A stretch of DNA of 62,819 nucleotides from an uncultured Eubacteriales bacterium. GTDB lineage: Bacteria > Bacillota > Clostridia > Monoglobales > Monoglobaceae. The DNA lies in the NCBI GenBank assembly GCA_905201285.1, contig CAJKNM010000003.1, forward strand, positions 1-62,819, given 5' to 3'. The position numbers and the translations under genes were made by a program. Under the pieces are notes generated by a model. It saw nothing but the letters and a program-made list of their open reading frames with translations. It had not been told where the DNA came from and ran no database searches. Positions 34,802 through 44,205 of this stretch are shown piece by piece (within the stretch, counting starts at the first letter, position 1; every line of letters begins with the position of its first letter).

Positions 34802-36211
34802 TCAGTTGTTTTTATAGAATTCTCTATAGCCTTTATAAGCCATAAACACGTCCAGCTTGTTTGAAAGCTCAAACGGCGAGTGCATCGAAAGAAGCGGAAC
34901 GCCCGCGTCGATTACATCAATATCAAGGTTCGCCACGAACTGTGCTATAGTTCCGCCGCCGCCGCAGTCAACCTTTCCGAGTTCGCCCATCTGCCACTTT
35001 ACATCATTATCGTTAAATATTCTGCGGATTTTAGCGACCAGCTCTGCGCAGGCATCGCTCGCGCCGCCCTTTCCTCTTGAACCCGTGTACTTTGTCAGTA
35101 CAAGTCCGCCGCCGAATATTGCACAATTCTTCTTTTCGCTTACCTCCGGATAGTTCGGGTCAAACGCCGTTCCCACATCCGCCGAAAGGCAAGTCGAATT
35201 ACTCAGCGTCTCGCGCAGGGTTATATCATTGTAATCACTCTTGCACATCGAACAAATCTTTGCCATAACATTTTCAAAATATCTTGACTGCATACCTGTT
35301 GCGCCCATAGAGCCAACCTCCTCTTTGTCGACAAGCAGGCAAACCGAAGTATGTTCCGGCTCCTTCATTTCCATAACCGCACGCAGGGCAGTATATGCAC
35401 ACACTCTGTCGTCCTGGCCATAGCCGCCTATCACGCTTCGGTCAAAGCCAATATCACGCGCCCCAAATGCCGGAACGACTTCAATCTCACTGCTGAGTAA
35501 GTCCTCTTCTACTATATCATACTTTTCATTTAAAAGCTTTAAAACCGCGAACTTAACGCCCTCCTTTATATCGGGGTCGTCACAGCCGATGTTTCCGACA
35601 AGGACATTAAGGTTCTCGCCCGAAATTGCCTCGCTGAGCTTCTTTGACATCTGAGCGACCGCAAGATGCGGAAGAAGGTCCGAAACACAGAATACAGGGT
35701 CTTTTTCATCCTCGCCGACAACTATTTTTATCTGAGTTCCGTCCGCCAAAGCGGCAACGCCGTGAATCGCAAGAGGCATAGCCGTCCACTGATATTTTTT
35801 GATTCCGCCGTAGTAGTGGGTTTTAAACAGCGCCATTCCGCCGTCCTCATAGAGCGGATTCGGCTTTAAGTCAAGTCTCGGCGAATCGATATGCGCGCCG
35901 ACGATGTTTACGCCGTCTGTAATATCCTCCCGGCCGATAACAACCGCCATTACTCCTTTTCCGCGGTTCACTGTATACACCTTATCTCCCGCCTTAAGCA
36001 ATTTCTTGCTTTCAAGAGATACAAAGCCCGCCTTTTCAAGCTCTCTGACTGCGCTTTCACAAAACTCACGCTCGGTCTTTGCGGCGGTTATAAACTTCCG
36101 ATAATCCTCACAAAACTCAAATATTTCAGCCTTTTGTTTGTCTGTCTGCTTTGAAAAGGCATTCTCATTCTTATAACACAGTTTCTCCTGTAAATCATTT
36201 TTCTTTGACAT
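34802..36211 (-). CDS. apeA: M18 family aspartyl aminopeptidase
   Basis: Zinc aminopeptidase removing N-terminal acidic residues from peptides, a large cytosolic multimer. 469 residues. Visible: metal site GAHIDSPRLDLKP (about 98-110), the catalytic glutamate in VDKEEVGSMGATGMQ (about 300) and the final metal/active-site block LLSMHSPFELSNKLD (about 440). The position in the close-packed run between slt and the cohesin gene (gaps of 18 bases each side) suggests co-transcription. No signal peptide, so it is not part of the surface complex. Confidence 0.93.
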   Translation of the reverse strand: MSKKNDLQEKLCYKNENAFSKQTDKQKAEIFEFCEDYRKFITAAKTEREFCESAVRELEKAGFVSLESKKLLKAGDKVYTVNRGKGVMAVVIGREDITDGVNIVGAHIDSPRLDLKPNPLYEDGGMALFKTHYYGGIKKYQWTAMPLAIHGVAALADGTQIKIVVGEDEKDPVFCVSDLLPHLAVAQMSKKLSEAISGENLNVLVGNIGCDDPDIKEGVKFAVLKLLNEKYDIVEEDLLSSEIEVVPAFGARDIGFDRSVIGGYGQDDRVCAYTALRAVMEMKEPEHTSVCLLVDKEEVGSMGATGMQSRYFENVMAKICSMCKSDYNDITLRETLSNSTCLSADVGTAFDPNYPEVSEKKNCAIFGGGLVLTKYTGSRGKGGASDACAELVAKIRRIFNDNDVKWQMGELGKVDCGGGGTIAQFVANLDIDVIDAGVPLLSMHSPFELSNKLDVFMAYKGYREFYKNN

Positions 36212-36229
36212 AGAAATCTCCTCCTATTA

Positions 36230-36871
36230 CTATTCTTTTTGTTCGTATATTTTTTTATACATATCACGCGCTTCAATCACGCGTTCAACGTAATTTCTCG
36301 TCTCTGTAAACGGAATATTTATCAGCTTTCCGCTGCTGTCGGTATGCTCGCCGTCGGCGAGCCACGAGTCCACATTACCCGGTCCGCCGTTATATGCCGC
36401 AATGGCGTTTTCGAGGTAATCATATTTTTTTATCAGCTTGCTTAAATAATAACAGCCGAACTGTATATTTGTTTCGGGGTCAAACAGCTTATCCGAGGTA
36501 TACCCCGAAACCCCGAGCTTTTTAGCACACTCAAACCCTGTTTCATCGGTCAGCTGCATAAGTCCCTTGGCATTCGCCGATGAGACAGCGTATACGTCAA
36601 AGCGGCTCTCGGTACGAATCAATCCGTACACAAGCCATTTATCAAGTCCGTATTTCTTTGAATACGTCTCTACGAAATGTTCATACTTTATCGGATATTG
36701 ATTCTTTCTAATCTTATCCGAAAGATTAATGTTTTTATAATGTCTTACACCAACATATGCAAGGCTTATTAAAATCACCAGGAAAACCGTAAACACAAAA
36801 CAGCCCGGCGTACAACCGTTCCGTCTTTTTTTACGTCCCGGCCTGCTGCGGTTATAGTTAACCTCCCTCAT
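36230..36871 (-). CDS. membrane-anchored lytic transglycosylase (SLT domain)
   Basis: Cleaves peptidoglycan glycan strands by non-hydrolytic transglycosylation. 213 residues: Arg/Lys-rich cytosolic N-terminus, one membrane anchor (about 24-45, GCFVFTVFLVILISLAYVGV) and an SLT domain with the catalytic glutamate in GLIRTESRFD (about residue 88), then SSANAKGLMQLT and NAIAAYNGGPGNVDSW. It overlaps coaE by four bases. The coaE-transglycosylase pair recurs in Clostridia. Confidence 0.92.
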   Translation of the reverse strand: MREVNYNRSRPGRKKRRNGCTPGCFVFTVFLVILISLAYVGVRHYKNINLSDKIRKNQYPIKYEHFVETYSKKYGLDKWLVYGLIRTESRFDVYAVSSANAKGLMQLTDETGFECAKKLGVSGYTSDKLFDPETNIQFGCYYLSKLIKKYDYLENAIAAYNGGPGNVDSWLADGEHTDSSGKLINIPFTETRNYVERVIEARDMYKKIYEQKE

Positions 36872-37476
36872 ACCAATCTCCGTTCCGCGCCCGACTCGGT
36901 CAGACTTTTATAAATTTCATAAACCCTTCTCTCAAGCGCTTTTATATCTCCGTCATTTTCGATTACACAATCAGCAAGCCGCCGCATCTCATCATCGCTG
37001 AGCTGTCTGTTCATTCTCGCCTCGGCTTGCTCTCTCGTTGCCCCGTCACGGCTGATAACCCGCGAAATTCTGGTCTCGCGATCGGCAACAACAGCAATCT
37101 TCATATCTAAATCAAGCAGATTTCCACCGGTGAAAAGCAGCGGAATCTCTATACAAACAACATCGGCATTCGATTCGGAAATTTTCCGCTTAATCTCTTT
37201 ATAAATCAGCGTGTGTGTAATTTCGTTCAATCTTTTCAGCTTTTTTTCGTCCGAAAATACAATTCCGGCCAGCTTTTTTCGGTCAATCTCACCGTTTTCG
37301 CTGAGAATTTCTCTGCCGAACTCGGCCACTACTTCATTATATGCGGCTTTTCCGCGCATCATAAGCATATGCGAAATTTTATCTGAATCGATGATCTCTG
37401 CCCCGAGTTTTTGGAATTCACGTAAGGCACTGCTTTTCCCCGAACCGATTCCGCCGGTCAACGCAATAATCTTCAT
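36868..37476 (-). CDS. coaE: dephospho-CoA kinase
   Basis: Final step of coenzyme A synthesis, phosphorylating dephospho-CoA at the ribose 3-prime hydroxyl. 202 residues. P-loop GGIGSGKSS (8-16), substrate motif IDSDKISH (about 29-36), IPLLFTGG and the lid region with RDGATREQAEARMNRQ. The ATG follows proC by 20 bases. Its stop overlaps the start of the transglycosylase gene. Confidence 0.95.
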   Translation of the reverse strand: MKIIALTGGIGSGKSSALREFQKLGAEIIDSDKISHMLMMRGKAAYNEVVAEFGREILSENGEIDRKKLAGIVFSDEKKLKRLNEITHTLIYKEIKRKISESNADVVCIEIPLLFTGGNLLDLDMKIAVVADRETRISRVISRDGATREQAEARMNRQLSDDEMRRLADCVIENDGDIKALERRVYEIYKSLTESGAERRLV

Positions 37477-37496
37477 TTTTACACCCGCTCTGCGAA

Positions 37497-38285
37497 TTAT
37501 TTGCTCATTTCCTCCGCCTTGTCAACACAGGCGCGAACCGCGCTCTGTACAACGGCACGGAAGCCGTTTTCCTCTAAATCACAAACAGCGGCTATGGTTG
37601 TTCCTCCCGGCGAGCAAACGTTATCCTTTAACTGTTCGGGATGAACTCCGCTCTCTAAGACCATCTTTGCGCTTCCCTCAACCGCCTGAGCGGCAAGCTT
37701 CAGCGCCTGTGCCTTTGTAAGTCCATAGCTTACCCCGGCATCGGCCATCGCATCAATAAACATATACACATATGCCGGGCTGCTTCCGTGAAGTGCGGTC
37801 GCCACACTCATAAACTTCTCGGGCATAACCTCTGTTGCACCGACCCCCGAGAGTATCTTCTCTACTTCGGCTGTCTCTTCGTCCGTAAGATTCTTGTTCG
37901 GTGTGATAACTGTCATTCCACAGCCAACCTGAGCCGGCGTATTCGGCATCGCGCGGACTATCTTTTTGTCCGCCCCGAGCATTTCTTCAAGATGCGCCAC
38001 GGTAACCCCTGCCGCAATCGACAAATAAATCTTATCATTAAAGCCTTTCATCTCTGAAAGGACGCTGTCTATTACATTCGGCTTGACCGAAAATACGATA
38101 ATCTCGCTTGCGGCCTCAACCTCCGCCGCAGACAATACTGTGTTTACCCCTTTTTCTTTAAACTCGTCCGCACGAGCTGTGTTTTTTTCAAAAAGCGTAA
38201 TATCCTCAGGTGCACAACAGCTTGACATCAAGCCGCCGATCAGTGCGCCGCCCATATTTCCGCCGCCGATAAATCCTATCTTCAT
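37497..38285 (-). CDS. proC: pyrroline-5-carboxylate reductase
   Basis: Last step of proline synthesis, reducing 1-pyrroline-5-carboxylate with NAD(P)H. 262 residues. N-terminal Rossmann motif IGFIGGGNMGGALIGG (3-18), the family core RAMPNTPAQVGCGMTV (about 113-128) and the C-terminal dimer signature CSPGGTTIAAVCDLEENGF (about 229-247). 21 bases after purB. Confidence 0.96.
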   Translation of the reverse strand: MKIGFIGGGNMGGALIGGLMSSCCAPEDITLFEKNTARADEFKEKGVNTVLSAAEVEAASEIIVFSVKPNVIDSVLSEMKGFNDKIYLSIAAGVTVAHLEEMLGADKKIVRAMPNTPAQVGCGMTVITPNKNLTDEETAEVEKILSGVGATEVMPEKFMSVATALHGSSPAYVYMFIDAMADAGVSYGLTKAQALKLAAQAVEGSAKMVLESGVHPEQLKDNVCSPGGTTIAAVCDLEENGFRAVVQSAVRACVDKAEEMSK

Positions 38286-38306
38286 ATTTGATTCTCCTAT
38301 CCTGAA

Positions 38307-39734
38307 TTAAACTGTAAGTTCAACCTCGTCAGCCGCATCATTCTCTTTTAAAAGCGGGTCAACATAGTCGCGCACAAGCTCCTCAACCTGGTTTGCCGCC
38401 CTTCCGGTAAAGTTTTCGGGCTTCAAAATCTTTTGAACATCCTCCTGTGACAGACCGAATGACGGATCGGCCACAATTCTTTCGATAAGGTCGTTCTTTC
38501 CGCCCTCTTCCTTTACCACACGCGCCGCGGCCATCGAATGAACACGGATTTTCTCGTGAAGCTCCTGTCTGTCGCCGCCCGCCTTTACTGCGTCCATAAG
38601 GATATTCTCGGTCGCCATAAACGGAAGCTCAGACATAACCCTGCTGTGAATAACCTTTGGATAGACAACAAGGCCGTTTGCAACGTTCATATAAATATTC
38701 AAAATCGCATCAACCGTGAGGAAGGCCTCAGCAACGCTGATACGTTTGTTCGCCGAGTCGTCAAGAGTTCTTTCAAACCACTGAGTCGACGAGGTTATCG
38801 CCGGGTTCAGCGCGTCAACTATCACATATCTCGCAAGCGAACAGATACGCTCCGAACGCATCGGATTTCTCTTGTATGCCATCGCCGATGACCCAATCTG
38901 AGACTTCTCAAACGGCTCTTCAATCTCCTTTAAGTGCTGAAGAAGTCTGATGTCATTGGCAAATTTATACGCGCTCTGTGCAATTCCGCTCAGAACGGAC
39001 AGCATCTGATAGTCAAGCTTTCTTGAATATGTCTGCCCCGATACGGGATAGACCTTATCATAACCCATCTTTTCAGAAATCTTTCTGTCAAGTGCCTTAA
39101 CCTTCTCGGTATCACCGTCAAACAGCTCCATAAAACTTGCCTGTGTACCGGTTGTTCCCTTTGAACCGAGAAGAGCCGCACGCGAAAGCTGAAAGTTCAC
39201 GTTTTCCAAGTCCATTATAAGCTCCCAGAGCCAAAGAGACGCACGCTTGCCGACCGTGGTCAGCTGTGCCGGCTGAAAGTGTGTAAAGCCAAGTGTCGGC
39301 ATATCCTTATATTCCATTGCGAAATCGCGCAGGAGCGAAATAACCTTTACAAGCTTTGACTTGATAAGTTCAAGCCCCTCATACATAATGATAATGTCGG
39401 TGTTGTCGCCGACGTAGCACGATGTGGCGCCGAGGTGGATTATTCCCTTAGCCTTAGGGCACTGTACACCGTAAGCATAAACGTGTGACATTACATCGTG
39501 ACGAACCTCTTTTTCTCTCGCCTCAGCAACGTCATAGTTTATATCATCCATATGTTCTTTAAGTTCTTCAACCTGTTCGGGCGTGACCGACAGGCCGAGT
39601 TCCATCTCGGCCTCAGCAAGCGCAACCCAAAGTCTTCGCCATGTTTTAAACTTTTTATCCGGAGAAAATATGTATTTCATTTCCTTACTCGCATAGCGCG
39701 AATTTAACGGGCTTTCGTAACTGTTTTTTTTCAT
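38307..39734 (-). CDS. purB: adenylosuccinate lyase
   Basis: Cleaves SAICAR and adenylosuccinate in purine synthesis. 475 residues from the chosen ATG at 39734, with AAGGAT upstream; a longer frame of 29 more codons exists but has no ribosome site and its sequence is unlike PurB. The fumarase/lyase signature SSAMAYKRNPMRSERI (about 265-280) and the active-site block HLGATSCYVGDN (about 85-96) are present. The size and C-terminal part match the longer vertebrate-like form seen in many Clostridia. It heads the close-packed minus-strand run that ends with the surface genes. Confidence 0.95.
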   Translation of the reverse strand: MKKNSYESPLNSRYASKEMKYIFSPDKKFKTWRRLWVALAEAEMELGLSVTPEQVEELKEHMDDINYDVAEAREKEVRHDVMSHVYAYGVQCPKAKGIIHLGATSCYVGDNTDIIIMYEGLELIKSKLVKVISLLRDFAMEYKDMPTLGFTHFQPAQLTTVGKRASLWLWELIMDLENVNFQLSRAALLGSKGTTGTQASFMELFDGDTEKVKALDRKISEKMGYDKVYPVSGQTYSRKLDYQMLSVLSGIAQSAYKFANDIRLLQHLKEIEEPFEKSQIGSSAMAYKRNPMRSERICSLARYVIVDALNPAITSSTQWFERTLDDSANKRISVAEAFLTVDAILNIYMNVANGLVVYPKVIHSRVMSELPFMATENILMDAVKAGGDRQELHEKIRVHSMAAARVVKEEGGKNDLIERIVADPSFGLSQEDVQKILKPENFTGRAANQVEELVRDYVDPLLKENDAADEVELTV

Positions 39735-39863
39735 TTGGCAATCATCCTTATCTGTATTTTCTGAATATTCTGAATTTTCGCGGATTGCTTCCGCATTTAA
39801 ACGCAAAGAGCTATCCCGCATAAATCACCTGTGTTCTTTATCGGGATAACTCCGGAAATTATC

Positions 39864-41087
39864 TTAATTTTTGTCACCTGACGCTTTTTCGCTAAAGCCG
39901 CCCTTTAAATATTTTTCAATTCTGTCAAGGCCGGTCTTTATAACGTCCATCGAGGTAGCATATGAAAGTCTGACATAACCCTCTATGCCAAAGCCCTCAC
40001 TCGGCACAAGTGCAACCAACGCACGGTCGAGTATGTCCTCACACAGCTCATTGGCGGTATTTATAACCTTTCCGTAATGCTCCTTACCGAGTACATCCTT
40101 AACATTCATAAAGATATAGAATGCACCGTTCGGCTTTTTACAGCTGAGGCCCTCTATTCCATTAATGCGGTCTACCATATAGTCTCTTCTCGCTATATAT
40201 GTAGCCTTCATATCATCAATAAAGCTCTGGTCGCCGTTTAAGGCTTCGACCGCAGCCGCCTGAGCGATGGAATTCGGGTTTGATGTCGCATGGCTTTGGA
40301 TATTCCCCATAGCCTTCGCAAGCTTTTCGTTTGCCGCCGCAAATCCGATTCTCCAGCCTGTCATAGCATACGTCTTTGCCATTCCGTTCAGGATAATAGT
40401 AAGATCTTTTATATCATCGCCGAGGGTCGCTATATTCACGTGCTCACCCTCATACACAAGCTTTTCATAAATTTCGTCAAACACCACATAGATGTGATTC
40501 TCAACCGCGATTTTTGCAACCTCAGAGAGCTCCTCCCTTGTGTAAACCATACCGGTCGGATTACTCGGCGTGTTCAAAACCAGCGCCTTTGTCTTTGGCG
40601 TAATCGCCGCACGAAGCTGATCGGTCGTGAACTTAAAGTTGTTTTCCTCGGTTGTGTTTATAATAACCGGAGTCGCACCGGCCATCTTAATCATCTCGGG
40701 GTAGCTGACCCAATACGGTGCCGGAAGTATAACCTCGTCACCCGGGTCACAAATACAGTTGAATGTATTTGTAAGAGCGTGCTTTCCGCCGTTGCTGATT
40801 ACTATATTTGCCGTGGTGTATTCAAGGCCGGTATCTCTCTTGAGCTTGTCGCATACTGCCTGCTTGAGTTCTAAAGTACCCGAAGCCGGAGTGTACTTGG
40901 TAATATTATTTTTAATAGCTTCGATTCCCGCCGCTTTTATATTATCGGGAGTGTTAAAGTCAGGCTCGCCTGCCCCGAATCCGACAACCGGAATCCCCTG
41001 CTTCTTCATCTGCTTAAACTTTGAGTCAATCGCCAGTGTAGGTGACGGACTGATGGCGCTTGCCATCTTTGAAATTTTCAAATCCAT
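39864..41087 (-). CDS. aspC: class I/II aminotransferase, aspartate aminotransferase type
   Basis: PLP enzyme that transfers amino groups, most likely between aspartate and 2-oxoglutarate. 407 residues. PLP lysine in GMAKTYAMTGWRIGFA (about residue 235-250), N-terminal substrate stretch GAGEPDFNTPDNI and LNTPSNPTGMVY (about 172-183). The profile resembles thermophile/Bacillus AspB rather than E. coli AspC. Related subfamily members act on aromatic amino acids, so exact specificity is not certain. It is preceded by a promoter that overlaps a palindrome (41163-41194). Confidence 0.9.
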   Translation of the reverse strand: MDLKISKMASAISPSPTLAIDSKFKQMKKQGIPVVGFGAGEPDFNTPDNIKAAGIEAIKNNITKYTPASGTLELKQAVCDKLKRDTGLEYTTANIVISNGGKHALTNTFNCICDPGDEVILPAPYWVSYPEMIKMAGATPVIINTTEENNFKFTTDQLRAAITPKTKALVLNTPSNPTGMVYTREELSEVAKIAVENHIYVVFDEIYEKLVYEGEHVNIATLGDDIKDLTIILNGMAKTYAMTGWRIGFAAANEKLAKAMGNIQSHATSNPNSIAQAAAVEALNGDQSFIDDMKATYIARRDYMVDRINGIEGLSCKKPNGAFYIFMNVKDVLGKEHYGKVINTANELCEDILDRALVALVPSEGFGIEGYVRLSYATSMDVIKTGLDRIEKYLKGGFSEKASGDKN

Positions 41088-41162
41088 TGATTAAACCTCC
41101 AAAAACCTAATAAATTACCAAATGCGAACACGCACAAGGCTTGTACAAAACAATCGCACATT

Positions 41163-41194
41163 CCTATTTTAATATAAAATAGGAAAAAATGCAA
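41163..41194 (-). promoter_or_regulatory. promoter and overlapping palindrome of aspC
   Basis: Minus strand TTGCAT (complement of 41189-41194), 17-base spacer and TAAAAT (complement of 41166-41171). The exact inverted repeat CCTATTTTA-ATA-TAAAATAGG (41163-41183) covers the -10 and most of the spacer, so a dimeric regulator bound there would block the promoter. The rest of 41088-41283 is AT-rich. Confidence 0.5.
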
Positions 41195-41283
41195 TATAAT
41201 CAAATAAATTTTTAAAAAAACTTCACTTTTGCAATAAAAGCAAAGGTTTTTTTCAATTATTCTTGTATATTAACAAGAAATTA

Positions 41284-42240
41284 TTACTGATTCTCAGCTC
41301 CGCGCGAAAGAGTTTCATAAAACACGCGGTAGAAGTTACCGAAGGCAATCTTATCGATAATTCTTTGTGAAATTCCGTCATCGGACAGCGCCGATATTAT
41401 ATCCTTCATATTTTCCGCCCCGTTAATTCCGTGCGGCAGGCACTCAACACCGTCAAAATCGGAACCGAGACCGATTGAATCCTCTGCCCCCAGCTCAAGC
41501 ATATACTTGATATGGCGGACAATATCGCTTATGTCACACTTTCCGCTGTCGGAAAGAAATTCCGGATAAAAGTTTACGCCTATACACCCGTTTCGGCCGG
41601 CTATCGCGCAAATCTGTTCATCGGTCAGATTTCGTATATTTTCACAGAGCGACTTGGCACAGGAATGTGATGCAACAAACGGATAAGCAGTACATTCAGC
41701 CACATCCCAAAATCCGCGCTCTGACAGGTGTGACACGTCAATCAATATGCCCATACTTTCCATCATAGAAACAGCTTCGCGGCCAAAGCCGGTAAGCCCC
41801 CCGCCGCGGCTCTCAGGTATTCCGTCAGCAAGCTCATTCGCATAGTTCCACGTGAGTGTTATCAGCCGAACTCCCATTTTATAGTACATTCTGAGCGCCG
41901 ACAGGTTTCCCTCAAGGGCCTCGGCTCCCTCTATCGAAAGTATCGAATATGCACCGCCGCTTTCCGCCGCCCGTTTAAGATCGGCCGCCGTTTCTATTGC
42001 CTTCAGCATTCCGCCGCTTTTTTCAAGCTCGCTATGGTATTTATCCATCAGCTTTAAACAATGGTTCATCGGCGAAACCGAAATTTCTTCCTTATCAACA
42101 AATGCGGCAAACACCTGGATATAGGTGTCATACTCACGCATACGCTCAACATCAAGATGAATCGAATTCTTGTCAAGACTCATATTTCTGTTATTTAATT
42201 CATAAATAGTGTCACAATGCGCGTCAAAAATCTTGTTCAT
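41284..42240 (-). CDS. M19 family membrane dipeptidase-like enzyme
   Basis: Zinc dipeptidase of the renal dipeptidase family, an amidohydrolase-fold enzyme that cleaves dipeptides. 318 residues. Metal residues in FDAHCDTIYEL (about 5-15), the bridging glutamate in LSIEGAEAL (about 120), and VSHLSERGFWDV and VASHSCAKS with GLGSDFDGVE further on. No signal peptide, so it is probably cytosolic here. It lies 10 bases after yraN at the end of the rnhB operon. Confidence 0.93.
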   Translation of the reverse strand: MNKIFDAHCDTIYELNNRNMSLDKNSIHLDVERMREYDTYIQVFAAFVDKEEISVSPMNHCLKLMDKYHSELEKSGGMLKAIETAADLKRAAESGGAYSILSIEGAEALEGNLSALRMYYKMGVRLITLTWNYANELADGIPESRGGGLTGFGREAVSMMESMGILIDVSHLSERGFWDVAECTAYPFVASHSCAKSLCENIRNLTDEQICAIAGRNGCIGVNFYPEFLSDSGKCDISDIVRHIKYMLELGAEDSIGLGSDFDGVECLPHGINGAENMKDIISALSDDGISQRIIDKIAFGNFYRVFYETLSRGAENQ

Positions 42241-42250
42241 AATCTTCCCC

Positions 42251-42622
42251 CTAATTCAAAATGTCTTTAATATGATTTATTTTAAACAGCCGAGGAATCC
42301 CGTCCGCCATTGCGGCTTCGACCTCGACCACATCAAACCTGATTTCGCCGTCTGTCGGATGCTGTCTGAAATACTGCTCAGCCGCCGCCTTCATATGCTC
42401 TATCTTATTAAAGCCGACCGCTTCTGACGGATACCCGAACTTTTCGGAGCTTCTCGTTTTAACCTCAACAAACACAAGCGTTCCGTTGTCCTCTGCCACA
42501 ATATCTATCTCGCCGCTCCGCGTGCGGAAGTTTCGCTCAGCTATCATCATTCCGTGTTCTTCAAGATACCTTGCCGCCGCCGTCTCACCGAAATCACCCA
42601 AGTCTTTATTATACCTGCTCAT
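42251..42622 (-). CDS. yraN: YraN family (UPF0102) endonuclease-like protein
   Basis: A 123-residue restriction-endonuclease-fold protein of unproven role, near universal in bacteria. Visible: GDFGETAAARYLEEHG (9-24), NFRTRSGEIDIVAEDNG and the catalytic-type LVFVEVKTRSSEKFG (about 53-67), giving the D-ExK pattern. It overlaps the rnhB stop by four bases; the rnhB-yraN pair is widely conserved. Confidence 0.94.
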   Translation of the reverse strand: MSRYNKDLGDFGETAAARYLEEHGMMIAERNFRTRSGEIDIVAEDNGTLVFVEVKTRSSEKFGYPSEAVGFNKIEHMKAAAEQYFRQHPTDGEIRFDVVEVEAAMADGIPRLFKINHIKDILN

Positions 42623-43230
42623 TTATGCTCCCTTCCGAGAACCTTGTCTGTGATAAAGGTCTTTCGGTGAATGGGACACAGGCCAACCTCACGGATTGCC
42701 TCCATATGTGCCTTTGTTCCATAGCCTTTATGCTTCGCAAAGCCGTAATCGGGGTATTCTTTGTCAATCTCTCTCATATACCTGTCTCGTGTGACCTTTG
42801 CGATAATCGAAGCCGCCGCAATACATTCAAGCTTTGAATCGCCTTTTATAATATAATCAGACTCAAAGCCATCGAACGGAAGTCCGTCGTTTCCGTCAAC
42901 GAGCAAGAGTTCGGGCTTAACTTTAAGTCCGTCCGCCGCCTTCTGCATAGCCTTATGCGTCGCCCGGCGGATATTAATCTCATCGATTACATCGGGCCAA
43001 ACAAAAGCAACGCTGTATGCTATTGCCGCTTCGACTATCCTGTCATAAATCAGCTCCCGCTTCTTCTCGCTTAACTTTTTGGAATCGTCAACGCCCTCTA
43101 TTATCATTCCTTCGGGGAGAATAACCGCCGCCGCACAAACGGGTCCCGCAAGGGGGCCTCTTCCCGCCTCATCTATTCCGGCAATCACTCTGTAGCCCTT
43201 ATCATAATATATTTTTTCCAATTCAGGCAT
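42619..43230 (-). CDS. rnhB: ribonuclease HII
   Basis: Removes RNA from RNA-DNA hybrids and misincorporated ribonucleotides. 203 residues. Active-site acidic residues are in IAGIDEAGRGPLAGP (16-30, D-E), VDDSKKLSEKKRE and LLVDGND (about 110). RBS AAAGGAGA lies upstream of the ATG at 43230. A terminator separates it from rbgA, so it has its own transcript with yraN and the dipeptidase. Confidence 0.96.
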   Translation of the reverse strand: MPELEKIYYDKGYRVIAGIDEAGRGPLAGPVCAAAVILPEGMIIEGVDDSKKLSEKKRELIYDRIVEAAIAYSVAFVWPDVIDEINIRRATHKAMQKAADGLKVKPELLLVDGNDGLPFDGFESDYIIKGDSKLECIAAASIIAKVTRDRYMREIDKEYPDYGFAKHKGYGTKAHMEAIREVGLCPIHRKTFITDKVLGREHK

Positions 43231-43270
43231 ATTTTAGTCTCCTTTATCTCAATTAATTGTAAATTAAAAC

Positions 43271-43312
43271 GGGGCCGCACGGAGTGCGATTTTACGCACT
43301 CCGCAACGCCCC
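43271..43312 (-). terminator. intrinsic terminator after rbgA
   Basis: Minus strand: GGGGC then internal loop then CGGAGTGCG, loop, CGCACTCCG and GGCCCC, followed by GTTTTAATTT. Long GC-rich stem with U-tract, 7 bases after the rbgA stop. Confidence 0.85.
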
Positions 43313-43319
43313 AGCATAG

Positions 43320-44183
43320 CTACTCGTTTGTATTTTCGGGTAATTCAAGCGAAATCCTGCCGAGCTTGGCAGCGCGAAAATCATCCAGTATGAGATTTGA
43401 TGCCCGAAAGGTATCAATCTCCCCTCCGGATATAATACACCCGCGTTTCTTTCCGATTATCTGAACCAAATCCCAGTCATCGGCTGTTAAATCCTTATCC
43501 GCCAGCTTATATTGCTGTGCAAGATTCTGAGGATAGTTCTGTTTCAGAAATCCGATTAAATAAAACGCAAGCTCTTCAATATCCATAATCTCGTCCTTGA
43601 TTCCGCCGGTAAAGGCAATCCGCCGCGCAACCTCAGGACTTTCAAATTTAGGCCACAGAATACCCGGTGTGTCAAGAATCTCGTACTTTCCGGAAATCCT
43701 TATCCACTGCTTTGCGGTGGTAACACCGGGACGGTTTCCCGTCCTCGCCGCACTTCTCGACGAAAGGCGGTTAATAAATGATGACTTTCCCACATTAGGA
43801 ATCCCCACAATCATCATTCTGACACTATGACGCTGGATTCCGCGGCTTTTATCGCGTTCAAACTTTTCTTTTAAAACGTCATCTATGGCCGGCGCAAGCG
43901 CCGAAAACCCATAGCCCGAACGGCAATCCGCCTGGAACGCCGCTATGCCTTTATTCTTAAAATATTCAAGCCACAGCCGATTTGCTTCGGGGTCAGCCAT
44001 ATCGCATTTATTCAAAACAACAATTCTCGGTTTTGAGCCGACAATCGCATCAATTTCAGGGTTGCGCGATGAAAGCGGAAGCCTTGCGTCAAGCAGCTCG
44101 ATAACAACATCGACAAGCTTTAAGTTCTCAGATATAAGCCGCCTTGTCTTTGCCATATGTCCGGGAAACCATTGAAGTTCCAT
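43320..44183 (-). CDS. rbgA: ribosome biogenesis GTPase RbgA (YlqF)
   Basis: Circularly permuted GTPase needed for late 50S assembly. 287 residues. G4 motif NKCDMAD (about 60-66) comes before the G1 P-loop GIPNVGKSSFINRL (about 128-141) and G3 DTPGILWP (about 178), the permuted order of this family. The start is the ATG at 44183 (MELQWFPGHMAKTRR, the usual N-terminus) with AAAGGG before it; the frame continues 18 codons upstream into the lepB tail. The rplS-lepB-rbgA order is conserved in Firmicutes. Confidence 0.95.
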   Translation of the reverse strand: MELQWFPGHMAKTRRLISENLKLVDVVIELLDARLPLSSRNPEIDAIVGSKPRIVVLNKCDMADPEANRLWLEYFKNKGIAAFQADCRSGYGFSALAPAIDDVLKEKFERDKSRGIQRHSVRMMIVGIPNVGKSSFINRLSSRSAARTGNRPGVTTAKQWIRISGKYEILDTPGILWPKFESPEVARRIAFTGGIKDEIMDIEELAFYLIGFLKQNYPQNLAQQYKLADKDLTADDWDLVQIIGKKRGCIISGGEIDTFRASNLILDDFRAAKLGRISLELPENTNE

Positions 44184-44205
44184 ATTAGCACGCACCCTTT
44201 CTGAA

